From NCBI RefSeq assembly GCF_050750585.1, contig NZ_JBOJLM010000007.1:124001-188000 (forward strand): a stretch of DNA of 64,000 bases, written 5' to 3'. The translations under genes and the position numbers were made by a program. Source of the DNA: Salinimicrobium sp050750585 (GTDB lineage Bacteria > Bacteroidota > Bacteroidia > Flavobacteriales > Flavobacteriaceae). Every line of letters starts with the position of its first letter. Positions within the stretch are counted from its first letter, which is position 1. The notes below the pieces were generated by a model. The model was not told the origin of the DNA, did not search any database, and worked only from the letters and a program-made list of their open reading frames with translations. Of the stretch, positions 17,705-26,074 are shown piece by piece.

Positions 17705-18469
17705 ATGGAAAATAATCTAAGGGAAGAAGGAAAATTTAGTTATGTGGAGGAAGGTGAAGGAACACCAATAATAATTCTCCACGGTTTAATGGGAGGATTG
17801 AGCAACTTTGAAGGTGTCCTTGATTTTTTCCCGAAACAGGGATATAAAGTTATTCTACTGAAGTTACCCCTGTACGAATTATCCCTCTTAAAGACGAGTG
17901 TTGCAACCTTTGCCAAGTACCTGAAGGAATTTATCGATCACAAGAATTATTCGAAAGTCGTTCTTTTAGGAAATTCCCTTGGCGGGCATATCGCATTACT
18001 TTGTACCAAACTTTATCCTGAATCTATAAAAGCACTGGTAATTACCGGAAGTTCTGGCCTCTACGAGAGCGCAATGGGCGAAAGCTACCCAAAAAGGGGA
18101 GATTACGAGTACATCAGGAAAAAAGCCGAAAATGTTTTTTACGATCCAAAAGTAGCAACAAAAGAAATTGTTGATGACGTTTTTGAAACGGTAAACGACC
18201 GTAATAAATTGATCAAAACTTTGGCTATTGCCAAGAGTGCCATTCGCCATAATATGTCTAAAGACCTTCCAAAAATGCAAACTCCCACCTGCATTATTTG
18301 GGGCCGCAATGACAATGTTACTCCTCCCGAAGTCGCCGAAGATTTTCATCGCCTGCTACCCGATTCAGACCTTTACTGGATAGAAAAATGTGGCCATGCA
18401 GCCATGATGGAACATCCCGATGCTTTCAACGAGATCCTCTTTAGGTGGTTCACTACCCGAAAATACTAA
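17705..18469 (+). CDS. Alpha/beta hydrolase
   Basis: A 254-residue cytoplasmic alpha/beta hydrolase without a signal peptide. Visible are the oxyanion motif ILHGLMGG (about 23-30), the nucleophile elbow GNSLGGH (about 89-95), and C-terminal Asp (GRNDNVTPP) and His (CGHAAMMEHP) regions. The substrate cannot be told. It resembles the small hydrolases often found next to engB in flavobacteria. The gap to engB is 9 bp, so the two probably form an operon. Confidence 0.85.
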   Translation: MENNLREEGKFSYVEEGEGTPIIILHGLMGGLSNFEGVLDFFPKQGYKVILLKLPLYELSLLKTSVATFAKYLKEFIDHKNYSKVVLLGNSLGGHIALLCTKLYPESIKALVITGSSGLYESAMGESYPKRGDYEYIRKKAENVFYDPKVATKEIVDDVFETVNDRNKLIKTLAIAKSAIRHNMSKDLPKMQTPTCIIWGRNDNVTPPEVAEDFHRLLPDSDLYWIEKCGHAAMMEHPDAFNEILFRWFTTRKY

Positions 18470-18478
18470 AACTACCTT

Positions 18479-19081
18479 ATGAAGATCAAATCGGCCGAAT
18501 TTGTGATCAGCAATTCCGATGTTTCCAAATGTCCGGAAAGTAAGCTGCCCGAATATGCTTTTATTGGCCGCAGTAATGTTGGGAAATCTTCCCTCATCAA
18601 TGCTTTAACCAATAGAAAAGATCTCGCAAAGACTTCAGGCAGACCTGGAAAAACGCAGCTTATCAACCATTTCCTGATCAACCAGAGCTGGTTTCTGGTA
18701 GATTTACCCGGTTATGGATATGCCCGCGTATCAAAATCGGCTAAAAAGACCTTTCAAAAGTTTATCACCCAGTACTTTGAGAAACGCGAACAAATGCTTT
18801 GCGCTTTTGTGCTCATAGACAGTCGCCATAAACCACAGGCTATAGACATGGAATTTATGACCTGGCTGGGCGAGCACCAAATTCCCTTTTGCATCATCTT
18901 TACCAAAGCCGATAAATTAAAACCCAATGCCCTGAAGCGCAACATTCAAAATTACCAGGAAGAAATGCTGCAGGTGTGGGAAGAAATGCCGCAGTACTTC
19001 GTGACCTCTTCGGCAAATGGCCTGGGAAGTGAAGAAGTTTTGGGATACATCCAGAACATCAACGACAATCTTCAGAAATAA
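18479..19081 (+). CDS. engB: Ribosome biogenesis GTP-binding protein EngB (YihA/YsxC)
   Basis: A small GTPase of 200 residues involved in assembly of the large ribosomal subunit. It has G1 GRSNVGKSS (30-38), G2 with TSGRPGKTQ, G3 DLPGYGYA, G4 TKADK and G5 TSSANGLG. Full length, and the second gene of the pair with the hydrolase. Confidence 0.96.
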   Translation: MKIKSAEFVISNSDVSKCPESKLPEYAFIGRSNVGKSSLINALTNRKDLAKTSGRPGKTQLINHFLINQSWFLVDLPGYGYARVSKSAKKTFQKFITQYFEKREQMLCAFVLIDSRHKPQAIDMEFMTWLGEHQIPFCIIFTKADKLKPNALKRNIQNYQEEMLQVWEEMPQYFVTSSANGLGSEEVLGYIQNINDNLQK

Positions 19082-19087
19082 GTACTC

Positions 19088-20165
19088 AAAATGCCTTTTT
19101 AAAAAGGTGACTTTTTTGCCACAGATGCACAGATGATTTCTTTTCTAATATTCGTTCCTACTGAAATGTTCAACTAAGTTGTTAGACCATTTTTTTCTGA
19201 AAAAGGTCTAAAAACGTCTTTTTTGAAGGATAAATTTTCTGCCACGAATTCACGAATGATCTCTTCTGAAGAAGCTGTTCACTCTATATACTCGACCAAG
19301 AGTATTAGTCTTGTTTTTCCTGAAGAAGGTTCGGAAAATGTCATTAAAAACAGTTTCTAAAAAATGTCATTTTTAAAATGTCATTTTTTAGAAGAATCTC
19401 AGCCACAGATGCACAGATAATTTCTTTTCTAATTCTCGCTCCTTCTGAAATGTTAAGACCAAACTGTAAAAACCATTTTCTGAATAATGTTCTGAAAATG
19501 TCATTATTGGAGGGTGATTTTTCTGCTACGAATAATTTCTTCTGAACAACCTGTTTACTCTGATCTCAACCAAACGTCTTAGTGGTTTTTCTGAAAAAGG
19601 TTCTGAAAGTGTCACTTTGGAAAGAATTTCAGCCACAGATGCACAGATAATTTCTTTTCTAAAAACTCATTCCTTCTGAAATGCTAAGACAAAACTGTAA
19701 GAACCATTTTCCGAATAATGTACTACCCGACGAAACCTGTTAATCAGGTATTCTGAAAAGGGTCTGAAAATATCATTTTTGAAGGATGATTTTTCGGCCA
19801 CGAATGCACGAATAATTTCTTCTAAAAACCTGCTTACTCTGATCTCACCCAAACGTCTTAGTGTTTTTTTTGAAAAAGGTTCTGAAAGTGTCACTTTTGG
19901 AAAGAATTTCAGTCACAGATACACAGATAATTTCTTTTCTAATCCTTGTGCCTTCTGAAATGCTCAACCAAACTTATTTGTCCATTCTCCCCGAAAAAGG
20001 TTCTGAAAATGTCATTTCTGAAGGGTGACTTTTTTGCCACGAATTCACGAATGATCTCTTCTGAAGAACCTGCTTACTCGGATACCTCACCCAAACCTGT
20101 TAATCATGTTTTCTGAAAATGCCCTTTTTGAAGGATAACTTTTCTGCCAAGAATTCACGAATAAT
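19088..20165. repeat. Array of degenerate alternating non-coding repeats
   Basis: The 1165-bp gap between engB and gldC is almost wholly built of two related units. Unit B has the core GCCACAGATGCACAGAT (19118, 19402, 19632, 19912). Unit A has the core GCCACGAATTCACGAAT or a variant (19241, a damaged copy near 19525, 19797, 20036, 20146). Cores are 105-165 bp apart and mostly alternate. Each is preceded by a degenerate palindrome of the GAAAATGTCATTTTTGAAGG type and followed by ATTTCTTTTCTAAT or ATCTCTTCTGAAGAA. No real gene is seen in it. Copies differ too much for a CRISPR array. Confidence 0.85.
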
Positions 20166-20204
20166 CTCTTTCCAAAAAATTCTGCATACAACTGCCTACT
20201 GCTC

Positions 20205-20246
20205 TGAAGCACTGATCACTGAATACTGAGCACTGACCACTAAAAA
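20205..20246. repeat. ACTGA-type dispersed repeat
   Basis: Short iterations of ACTGA/CACTGA (CACTGATCACTGAATACTGA, then GCACTGACCACT) lie directly after the gldC stop. A related stretch lies after queA at 49387-49417 (CTGTATACTGAGCACTGAAC). Both sit at gene 3' ends. Confidence 0.6.
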
Positions 20247-20582
20247 CTACTTCTTAATCTCCATTTTTTCAGCGAAGAAATCACAGAAATCCTTCATGGT
20301 ATCGCGCATCTTTTCATCTTGTGTAGCCCTGTAGAAGGTGTCGCTCATAGTGACCATGGTTTGGTGAAAGAACATCTTCATATCGTCAAGCGGCATATCT
20401 TTGGTCCACAAGTCGATTTTTAGAGTCTCCTTTTGTTCGGCATCCCACATAGAAAGCAGCATAGCCTTGGCCTCTTTGTTTTCCACTCCCCCGTCTTCGG
20501 CACTCCAGTGGAGTTCTTCGGGTACGCGGTTTTCGTCTAGGGATACTTTAATATTGATGTTTGATTTTTTTGCTATAGCCAT
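20247..20582 (-). CDS. gldC: Gliding motility protein GldC
   Basis: A 111-residue soluble protein that matches flavobacterial GldC over its length (SNINIKVSLDENRVPEELHW near the start, GVENKEAKAMLLSMWD in the middle). In Flavobacterium johnsoniae GldC is an accessory gliding protein and gldC lies next to gldB, as here. The one-base overlap with gldB indicates an operon. Its biochemical role is unknown. Confidence 0.93.
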   Translation of the reverse strand: MAIAKKSNINIKVSLDENRVPEELHWSAEDGGVENKEAKAMLLSMWDAEQKETLKIDLWTKDMPLDDMKMFFHQTMVTMSDTFYRATQDEKMRDTMKDFCDFFAEKMEIKK

Positions 20583-21541
20583 TACTTTCGGGGTTTGTAT
20601 TTTGATTTTTTGAATATTGTTTCGGCATCTGTTTCTATCATCTCCTTAACAGAAACGTCATTTTTTTCCATGAATTGTTGCACAATTTGCCAGCCTAGAA
20701 ATTGTCCTAGTCTGGGCGGTGCCTCAGCATCGAGCTCCAGGAAGAACTTAGAGAAAGGTGCAGGGTATAAGAATCGGGTCTGCAAATCGGAATCTGACGA
20801 ATACAGCAATTCCCGCTCTACAAAATACCTCCATATCTGGTCTTCATTCGCTTCGGCCCATGAAAATTCTTCGGGCAGGTACGTCATTTTTTCAGCATCG
20901 GTTTTAAACGGCAGTAAAATATCTTTCAGGTAGAGCATTTTTCCGTAGTAAACCATGTGCGCAAGAAAACTGCGTGAAGACGGCCCCGGCACTACGGTTT
21001 GAGCAAAAGCCCCGGCCGCATCAACAGCAATTTGATCTTTCTGCATCTCCTTTTTTATGTAATCCTGCACCCCTGTGTACAGCGGGTGATCCATCCCCAG
21101 GTAAGTATCAAGCGCTACCAGCAGCAGGGAATCTGCCCACACCACCTGGTTGCGATAGTCAACATCAGAAGTGAGGGTAATTACCTTCGGAATTTTGCGC
21201 TGTGGGAAATAATACTTTATATGCTGAAAAAGCTCCTCCAGTTCATCTTCTGTCTCCCTGAGATCGGGGAATTGTGTAGCCACGGCTTCATTGAGCTCCA
21301 GTTGTATGGTGTCTTCCATTTTTTGCACCCAAAGAATGTCGGGATACTGGCGCGGAAAAAGAAATGAAAACTCCTTTTTGAGTGCCGGGAGACTATCAGC
21401 CGTTGCATTTGCAAAGCGCTGATCAAATCTTTTCAGCTCAAGATCAATAGGAATAGCCGCGATCTCTTTCTCCTTACTGTCGTCTTCGGCGCAAGATAAA
21501 AGGCTGGCAAACAGGCAGTAAAAAAGGATTTTTTTGAACAT
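20582..21541 (-). CDS. gldB: Gliding motility lipoprotein GldB
   Basis: A predicted lipoprotein: signal peptide FKKILFYCLFASLLSC with lipobox Cys at residue 17, then acidic residues. The body (LKRFDQRF, FPRQYPDILWVQKMEDTIQL, FLGWQIVQQFMEKN) fits GldB, which is required for gliding in F. johnsoniae. I place the start at ATG 21541, because the frame before it opens only with a TTG two codons earlier. It precedes gldC and is divergent from nadE. Confidence 0.93.
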   Translation of the reverse strand: MFKKILFYCLFASLLSCAEDDSKEKEIAAIPIDLELKRFDQRFANATADSLPALKKEFSFLFPRQYPDILWVQKMEDTIQLELNEAVATQFPDLRETEDELEELFQHIKYYFPQRKIPKVITLTSDVDYRNQVVWADSLLLVALDTYLGMDHPLYTGVQDYIKKEMQKDQIAVDAAGAFAQTVVPGPSSRSFLAHMVYYGKMLYLKDILLPFKTDAEKMTYLPEEFSWAEANEDQIWRYFVERELLYSSDSDLQTRFLYPAPFSKFFLELDAEAPPRLGQFLGWQIVQQFMEKNDVSVKEMIETDAETIFKKSKYKPRK

Positions 21542-21596
21542 AGGCAAATTAAGAATGGTTTAACGCAAGCTATTTCCAGATGATTAACTGAAGAAC

Positions 21597-21604
21597 TATA
21601 TTTG
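21597..21604 (+). promoter_or_regulatory. -7 promoter element of nadE
   Basis: A perfect TATATTTG lies 40 bp before the nadE ATG, in the divergent gldB-nadE gap. Confidence 0.5.
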
Positions 21605-21644
21605 TTAACAAAGATATATCTCCAAAAGAAACTGACCAACAATT

Positions 21645-22433
21645 ATGAAAACTAAACAGGTAATTGACCACATTGTAAACTGGTTAAAAGAATATGCTTC
21701 CCAGGCAAAGATGAACGGTTTTGTTGTTGGTATAAGTGGTGGTGTAGATTCGGCAGTGGTTTCTGCACTTTGCGCGAAAACGGGATTGAGAACCCTGTGC
21801 GTAGAGCTTCCTATTCACCAGTCGCAAGACCAGGTGACCAGAGCCCAGGAACATATTGCCAATTTGAAAAAGCAATTCGCCAATGTAACCGATGTACAGG
21901 TTGACCTTACCCAAACCTTTGATGTATTTTCACAATCTGTACCCCAGGCAGAAGAAGGCCCCAAGTTACATCTTGCTATGGCCAACGTGCGGGCAAGACT
22001 ACGCATGACCACCCTTTATTATTTCGCAGGATTGCACAACTACCTGGTAGCAGGAACGGGCAATAAGGTTGAAGATTTTGGCGTGGGATTCTTTACCAAA
22101 TACGGTGACGGCGGTGTAGATCTATCTCCCATTGCCGATCTTATGAAAAGCGAAGTCTACGAAATTGCCAGAGAACTGGATGTTATAGACAGCATCGTGA
22201 TCGCGGCACCCACCGACGGACTTTTTGGAGACAGCAGAAGCGATGAAGACCAGATAGGTGCCAGCTACGACGAACTCGAATGGGCCATGAAAGAAGCTGA
22301 AAAAGGTAAGACTGAAGCCGATTTCAAGGGACGCCAGCAGGAAGTTTTTCGCATCTATAAGTCCAGGCATAGTGCCAATAAACACAAAATGGAACCAATC
22401 CCGGTATGCACTATCCCTCTTGACCTGAAATAA
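21645..22433 (+). CDS. nadE: NAD(+) synthase, ammonia-dependent type
   Basis: Makes NAD from deamido-NAD. The PP-loop SGGVDS is at 31-36. GTGNKVEDFGVGFFTKYGDG and DLSPIADLMKSEVY are the family motifs. At 262 residues it has only the synthetase domain and no N-terminal glutaminase, so free ammonia is the expected nitrogen donor. Adjacency to gldBC is seen in other flavobacteria. Confidence 0.95.
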   Translation: MKTKQVIDHIVNWLKEYASQAKMNGFVVGISGGVDSAVVSALCAKTGLRTLCVELPIHQSQDQVTRAQEHIANLKKQFANVTDVQVDLTQTFDVFSQSVPQAEEGPKLHLAMANVRARLRMTTLYYFAGLHNYLVAGTGNKVEDFGVGFFTKYGDGGVDLSPIADLMKSEVYEIARELDVIDSIVIAAPTDGLFGDSRSDEDQIGASYDELEWAMKEAEKGKTEADFKGRQQEVFRIYKSRHSANKHKMEPIPVCTIPLDLK

Positions 22434-22572
22434 TTGCAGTTTATCGAAAAAATTATTTTTCGAGTAAATAAGGCAGTAAATTTCATTCTCCCCCTGACTT
22501 TACGATTAAAACTAATAATCAGCAGATTGCGATGGGATAGCCCATGGAATTTCTTGTGCTAAAATTCGAACA

Positions 22573-23211
22573 ATGATTAAAATTCTAATTGCAGACCACC
22601 ATCCCATAACACGAATGGGGATATCTTCTCTGCTAGAGAAGGAAGGTGTATATGAAGTAGTGGGAAAAGTTACCAATGGTAGGGATCTTTTTAAGGCCTT
22701 AAAAAGCAAAACTCCCGATGTGCTTATCCTGGAAATTGACCTGCCCGAGATTAACGGAATTACCGCTCTGCGGACAATAAAATCTGAAAACCCGGGGACC
22801 AAGATCCTTATCCTTAGCTGCCATCCCGAAGAAATGTATGCTTTGAACTCCATCAAGGCAGGTGCCTCTGCTTACCTCTCAAAAACGGCATCTACAGATG
22901 TGCTTAGTGAAGCAGTGCACCAGGTGGCACGTGGAGGTATTTACCTCAACAAGGAGATTAGTGAAAAGATCAACTCCGGCACCACCCGCTCCAACAACAT
23001 TGTTTCCCGCTATAAAAAACTCTCAACCCGTGAGATCGAAGTACTCAACCTGCTTTCTACCGGAAAAAGAAATAAAGATATAGCCGAAGCCCTGGATATT
23101 AATGAAAAAACGGTGAGCACCTATAAGACCAGGCTGCTCAAAAAATTAAGGGTAGATAACCTGGCAGATCTTATTAACCAGGCGCGCCTGTTGCAGATAA
23201 GACCTACATAA
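22573..23211 (+). CDS. NarL/LuxR-type response regulator lacking the phospho-acceptor Asp
   Basis: A 212-residue protein with an N-terminal receiver domain (1-120) and a C-terminal LuxR HTH (about 147-205: LSTREIEVLNLLSTGKRNKD, then KTVSTYKTRLLKKL). Aligned to NarL, the phospho-acceptor position (PDVVLLD) reads PDVLILE, giving Glu at residue 54, and the second of the two acidic pocket residues is His 9 (ADHHP). The conserved Lys 104 is kept. Such a receiver probably cannot be phosphorylated in the usual way. No histidine kinase lies near. It converges on dnaG with an 8-bp overlap at the 3' ends. Confidence 0.9.
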   Translation: MIKILIADHHPITRMGISSLLEKEGVYEVVGKVTNGRDLFKALKSKTPDVLILEIDLPEINGITALRTIKSENPGTKILILSCHPEEMYALNSIKAGASAYLSKTASTDVLSEAVHQVARGGIYLNKEISEKINSGTTRSNNIVSRYKKLSTREIEVLNLLSTGKRNKDIAEALDINEKTVSTYKTRLLKKLRVDNLADLINQARLLQIRPT

Positions 23212-25156
23212 CCCGGTTTAACTTGCCCGAAAGTACCTTTTTGAGGGTGATATAATCCATGATATCCTGTAAGACACCCGTAGACTCTTCGGGAGGAACT
23301 TCTTTTATTGTTCTGTTAAGTTCGTTTATCTTCTTGTTGACCAAAAATCTCCTTAAAGCAAGAATAGTTTCATTCACAAGACGACCAATTTCCGCTTTTT
23401 TACCCTTCACAAAAATCTCCATCCTTTCCCAGTCGTGAAGCACATACTGCTCTTCATCCATTAAAATACTGGTAACTTCCGAAGCATTTTCGGGAGTGAG
23501 TTCATTTATAAAAGTATCTATAGAGAATTCCTGCTCCTCGTTGTATTTCTTGATCACCAGTTGATAGATCTTCTGGAAATGTTCGTTGGCAAAAGCCACC
23601 TCATCTTCCTGTAGATCAAGGAAGATCTTTTCATAAACCTTTGCCGTCATCATTTCGGGCTCCAGTGAGATTTCGCCCTTGTCATCTACCTTCACCACCA
23701 GGTCTTCAAAATCTTCTTCCATCATGCCGTAATGCAGCAAAAGACTAATAATGGTTCGCTCCAGCACATACAGCTCATCTACTTTCACCTGTGGCCCCGG
23801 TTCATCCCTCACCACTTCAAACTGCTTTGTCTTTTTTGGAGCTGTTTTAGCAGCTGGTTTTCCGGCCAGTTGAGCTAAAGTGGTAAACAAAACATCTTCA
23901 GAAATATCCATGATGCGCGAAGTCTCCTGCACATAAACTTCCTGCTGAATATTATCGGGGATCTTTGAGATACTGCTCACCATATCCCGTATAAGCGAGG
24001 CTTTCTTTACCGGGTCATTCTTCGCCTCCTCCATTAACAGGGAAGCCTTATAATTGATGAAATCCTTGGAATTTTGCTCCAGGTACAACCTTGTATCTTC
24101 TTCGGAATTCTTCTTTGCAAAACTATCGGGGTCTTCCCCTTCCGGAAAAGCACACACCTTCACGTTCATGCCCTGCTCCAGAATAAGATCTATCCCCCGA
24201 ATGGAAGCACGCTGCCCCGCAGCATCGCTGTCAAAAAGTACGGTGATATTCTTGGTGAGCCTGTTAATAAGCCTAATCTGCTCTGGCGTCAAAGCCGTTC
24301 CCGAAGAGGAAACCACGTTCTCAATACCCGCCTGATTAAACTGTATCACATCTGTATACCCTTCAACCAAATAGCAATTATCCTCTTTTGCAATCGATTG
24401 TTTAGCGTGGTAAATCCCGTAAAGCACCTTGCTTTTATGGTAGATCTCACTCTCGGGACTATTGAGATATTTCGCAGCTTTCTTATCATTTGTAAGAATC
24501 CTCCCTCCAAAGCCCAGCACCCTGCCCGACATTGACTGTATTGGAAACATCACCCGACCTTTAAATCTGTCGAATTGCTTATCTTCTTTAACTATAGTGA
24601 GCCCGGTTTTCTCCAGGTATTCCAGCTTGTAACCTTTGCCAAGGGCTTCATTGGTAAAAGCGTTCCAGTCATCAAGACAGAAACCCAATCCAAATTTTGC
24701 AATGGTTTCATCGGTGAAACCGCGTTCCCTGAAGTAGCTTAGGCCAATTGCCTTGCCGAGTTCGGTTTTAAGCAAGTTATTCTGAAAATACTTTGCAGCA
24801 AATTCAGATACCAGGTACATGCTTTCCCGTTCATCGGCCTGCTCCTTTTGTTCCTGGCTCTGCTCAGTCTCCTCCACCTCAATATTATACTTCCTGGCGA
24901 GATACTTTATGGCTTCAGGATAAGTAAAATGTTCATGTTCCATCAGGAAAGCCACGACATTGCCTCCTTTGCCACTGGAGAAATCTTTCCATATCTGCTT
25001 AACCGGGGAAACCATAAAACTGGGGGTGCGTTCCTCACTAAAAGGGCTCAATCCCTTATAGTTACTACCCGATTTCTTAAGTGTCACAAAATCACCTAGC
25101 ACCTCCTCTACTCGGGAAGCTTCAAAAACTTTATCTATGGTGTTTTTTGAGATCAA
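23204..25156 (-). CDS. dnaG: DNA primase DnaG without zinc ligands
   Basis: Synthesizes RNA primers at the fork. The order is an N-terminal zinc-finger-like domain (1-100), the primase core with TOPRIM (VEGYTDVIQFNQAG, then FDSDAAGQRA) and a C-terminal DnaB-binding helical part. At 650 residues it is complete. In the N-terminal domain the fold motifs remain (GLSPFSEERTPSF, WKDFSSGKGGN), but the four metal ligands of E. coli DnaG (C40, H43, C61, C64) correspond to Ser 37, Ser 40, Asp 58 and Ser 61. The start is TTG; MISKNTIDKVF fits the family N-terminus. Confidence 0.96.
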   Translation of the reverse strand: MISKNTIDKVFEASRVEEVLGDFVTLKKSGSNYKGLSPFSEERTPSFMVSPVKQIWKDFSSGKGGNVVAFLMEHEHFTYPEAIKYLARKYNIEVEETEQSQEQKEQADERESMYLVSEFAAKYFQNNLLKTELGKAIGLSYFRERGFTDETIAKFGLGFCLDDWNAFTNEALGKGYKLEYLEKTGLTIVKEDKQFDRFKGRVMFPIQSMSGRVLGFGGRILTNDKKAAKYLNSPESEIYHKSKVLYGIYHAKQSIAKEDNCYLVEGYTDVIQFNQAGIENVVSSSGTALTPEQIRLINRLTKNITVLFDSDAAGQRASIRGIDLILEQGMNVKVCAFPEGEDPDSFAKKNSEEDTRLYLEQNSKDFINYKASLLMEEAKNDPVKKASLIRDMVSSISKIPDNIQQEVYVQETSRIMDISEDVLFTTLAQLAGKPAAKTAPKKTKQFEVVRDEPGPQVKVDELYVLERTIISLLLHYGMMEEDFEDLVVKVDDKGEISLEPEMMTAKVYEKIFLDLQEDEVAFANEHFQKIYQLVIKKYNEEQEFSIDTFINELTPENASEVTSILMDEEQYVLHDWERMEIFVKGKKAEIGRLVNETILALRRFLVNKKINELNRTIKEVPPEESTGVLQDIMDYITLKKVLSGKLNRVM

Positions 25157-25177
25157 ATTTTACTGCGGAAATTTTGG

Positions 25178-25185
25178 CAAATGTA
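25178..25185 (-). promoter_or_regulatory. -7 promoter element of dnaG
   Basis: TACATTTG on the minus strand lies 21 bp before the dnaG TTG start and matches the TAnnTTTG consensus. The rest of the 337-bp gap to the toxin gene holds the broken reading frame at 25369-25494 and nothing else I can identify. Confidence 0.55.
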
Positions 25186-25368
25186 AGGTATATATAAAAA
25201 CCAGAAAGTTATTTGGCTATTGAAAATGTTTGCCTGGTTCTCTTGTGAGCTTTACAGTAAATTCTCTTCTAATAATACTTACACCTTCAATTTAAAAGGA
25301 TTTTGCAGACTGTACCAGATTGTGAGGATGGGCGTATTAAAAATTTCTTCTGGCACGAGTGAACTAAG

Positions 25369-25494
25369 CTACTCCTTTAGCCATTCTTAAGTTTCGCGAT
25401 CCACTTCTTCATTAGTGAAGAACACCCCTTTCTTATATTGTTCTATTGCAGAAATTTTGTCTTCAGTTATGACGTTTTTTTTGTGGCGATTCAT
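25369..25494 (-). pseudogene. Broken small antitoxin-like gene
   Basis: An ATG at 25492-25494 overlaps the toxin stop as TAATG. It opens a frame of 35 codons (KNVITEDKISAIEQYKKGVF, then FTNEEVDRET) stopped by TAA at 25387-25389. The same frame then continues EWLKE to a TAG at 25369-25371. The C-terminal pattern resembles the tail of RelB/Phd-like antitoxins, so this looks like a small gene broken by one stop codon. It may also be expressed as the shorter form. Function unproven. Confidence 0.45.
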
Positions 25495-25763
25495 TATGGG
25501 AATTTTTTATAGATATCCTTACGGTGCAGCACAGTTACAAAACGTATAGTGTTTGGTTTAAGAAATTGTATTCCCATCCTATAATCCCCAATTTTAACTC
25601 TGTAATAATTAGAATAGCCGACAATTTTCCTGATATTTTTAAGGTCCTTCAAAGCCGTTGCTTCTTCAAATTGCTGAATTAAGAATTCAATAGTTTCAAA
25701 AAGCTTCTTGTCCCTAATTTTTTCAAGTGCCTTTTCAAAACTGCGGTCAAACTCTAGCTCCAT
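25494..25763 (-). CDS. RelE/ParE-family toxin
   Basis: An 89-residue basic protein of RelE/ParE type: FDRSFEKALEKIRDKKLFET at the start, KDLKNIRKIVGYSNYYRVKI in the middle, GDYRMGIQFLKPNTIRFVTV and a final HRKDIYKKFP. The R-x-x-x-GDYR-x-G pattern is typical of mRNA-cleaving RelE-like toxins. The antitoxin-like gene lies directly upstream with a 2-bp gap, the normal order for such modules. Confidence 0.85.
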   Translation of the reverse strand: MELEFDRSFEKALEKIRDKKLFETIEFLIQQFEEATALKDLKNIRKIVGYSNYYRVKIGDYRMGIQFLKPNTIRFVTVLHRKDIYKKFP

Positions 25764-25765
25764 TA

Positions 25766-25960
25766 TTACCTGAGCTTCTTCAATATCGAAGTCTTACTCA
25801 CATCTCTGCCGGTGATTTCAGCATTCATGATTTGCCCTAATAGAAAATCTTCCTGCTCTTCCTTAGAAAGAATCTTTCCTTCTTCTCCCAATCTTTTTAC
25901 CAATTCAAGAATCAACTCGGCATTTTCAGATTTCTTTGTATTAATTATTAGAGTATCCAT
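25766..25960 (-). CDS. Antitoxin of the RelE-type module
   Basis: A 64-residue protein with an N-terminal beta strand (MDTLIINTKK) and helical remainder (AELILELVKRLGEEGKILS, EEQEDFLLGQIM). It resembles the short antitoxins found before RelE-type toxins in Bacteroidetes. No DNA-binding domain is obvious. The call rests mainly on size, order and spacing with the toxin gene. Confidence 0.7.
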   Translation of the reverse strand: MDTLIINTKKSENAELILELVKRLGEEGKILSKEEQEDFLLGQIMNAEITGRDVSKTSILKKLR

Positions 25961-26074
25961 TTATCGTGATATTGTTCTTTGTTTTAAAGATAATAAAAAA
26001 ACAGGTTCTTTTTTATCCCAGGCATGGATGTGATATTTACAGCAGTCCTTTTATTTGTAATGAAATTAAACTTC

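Noticed and set aside
19667..19894. 75-codon frame on the minus strand in the repeat array
   Set aside because: It consists of the repeats themselves, which drift in frame from copy to copy.
19118..20162. CRISPR array
   Set aside because: Repeat cores are only 17 bp, two types alternate, spacing varies from 105 to 165 bp and the intervening sequence is itself related. No cas gene is present.
22444..22463. Palindrome TCGAAAAAATTATTTTTCGA after nadE as a terminator
   Set aside because: The stem is nearly all A-T and no T-run follows; it could be an operator, but there is nothing to support either.
24074..24535. 153-codon frame opposite dnaG
   Set aside because: Antisense to the conserved primase core, no motif, no promoter.
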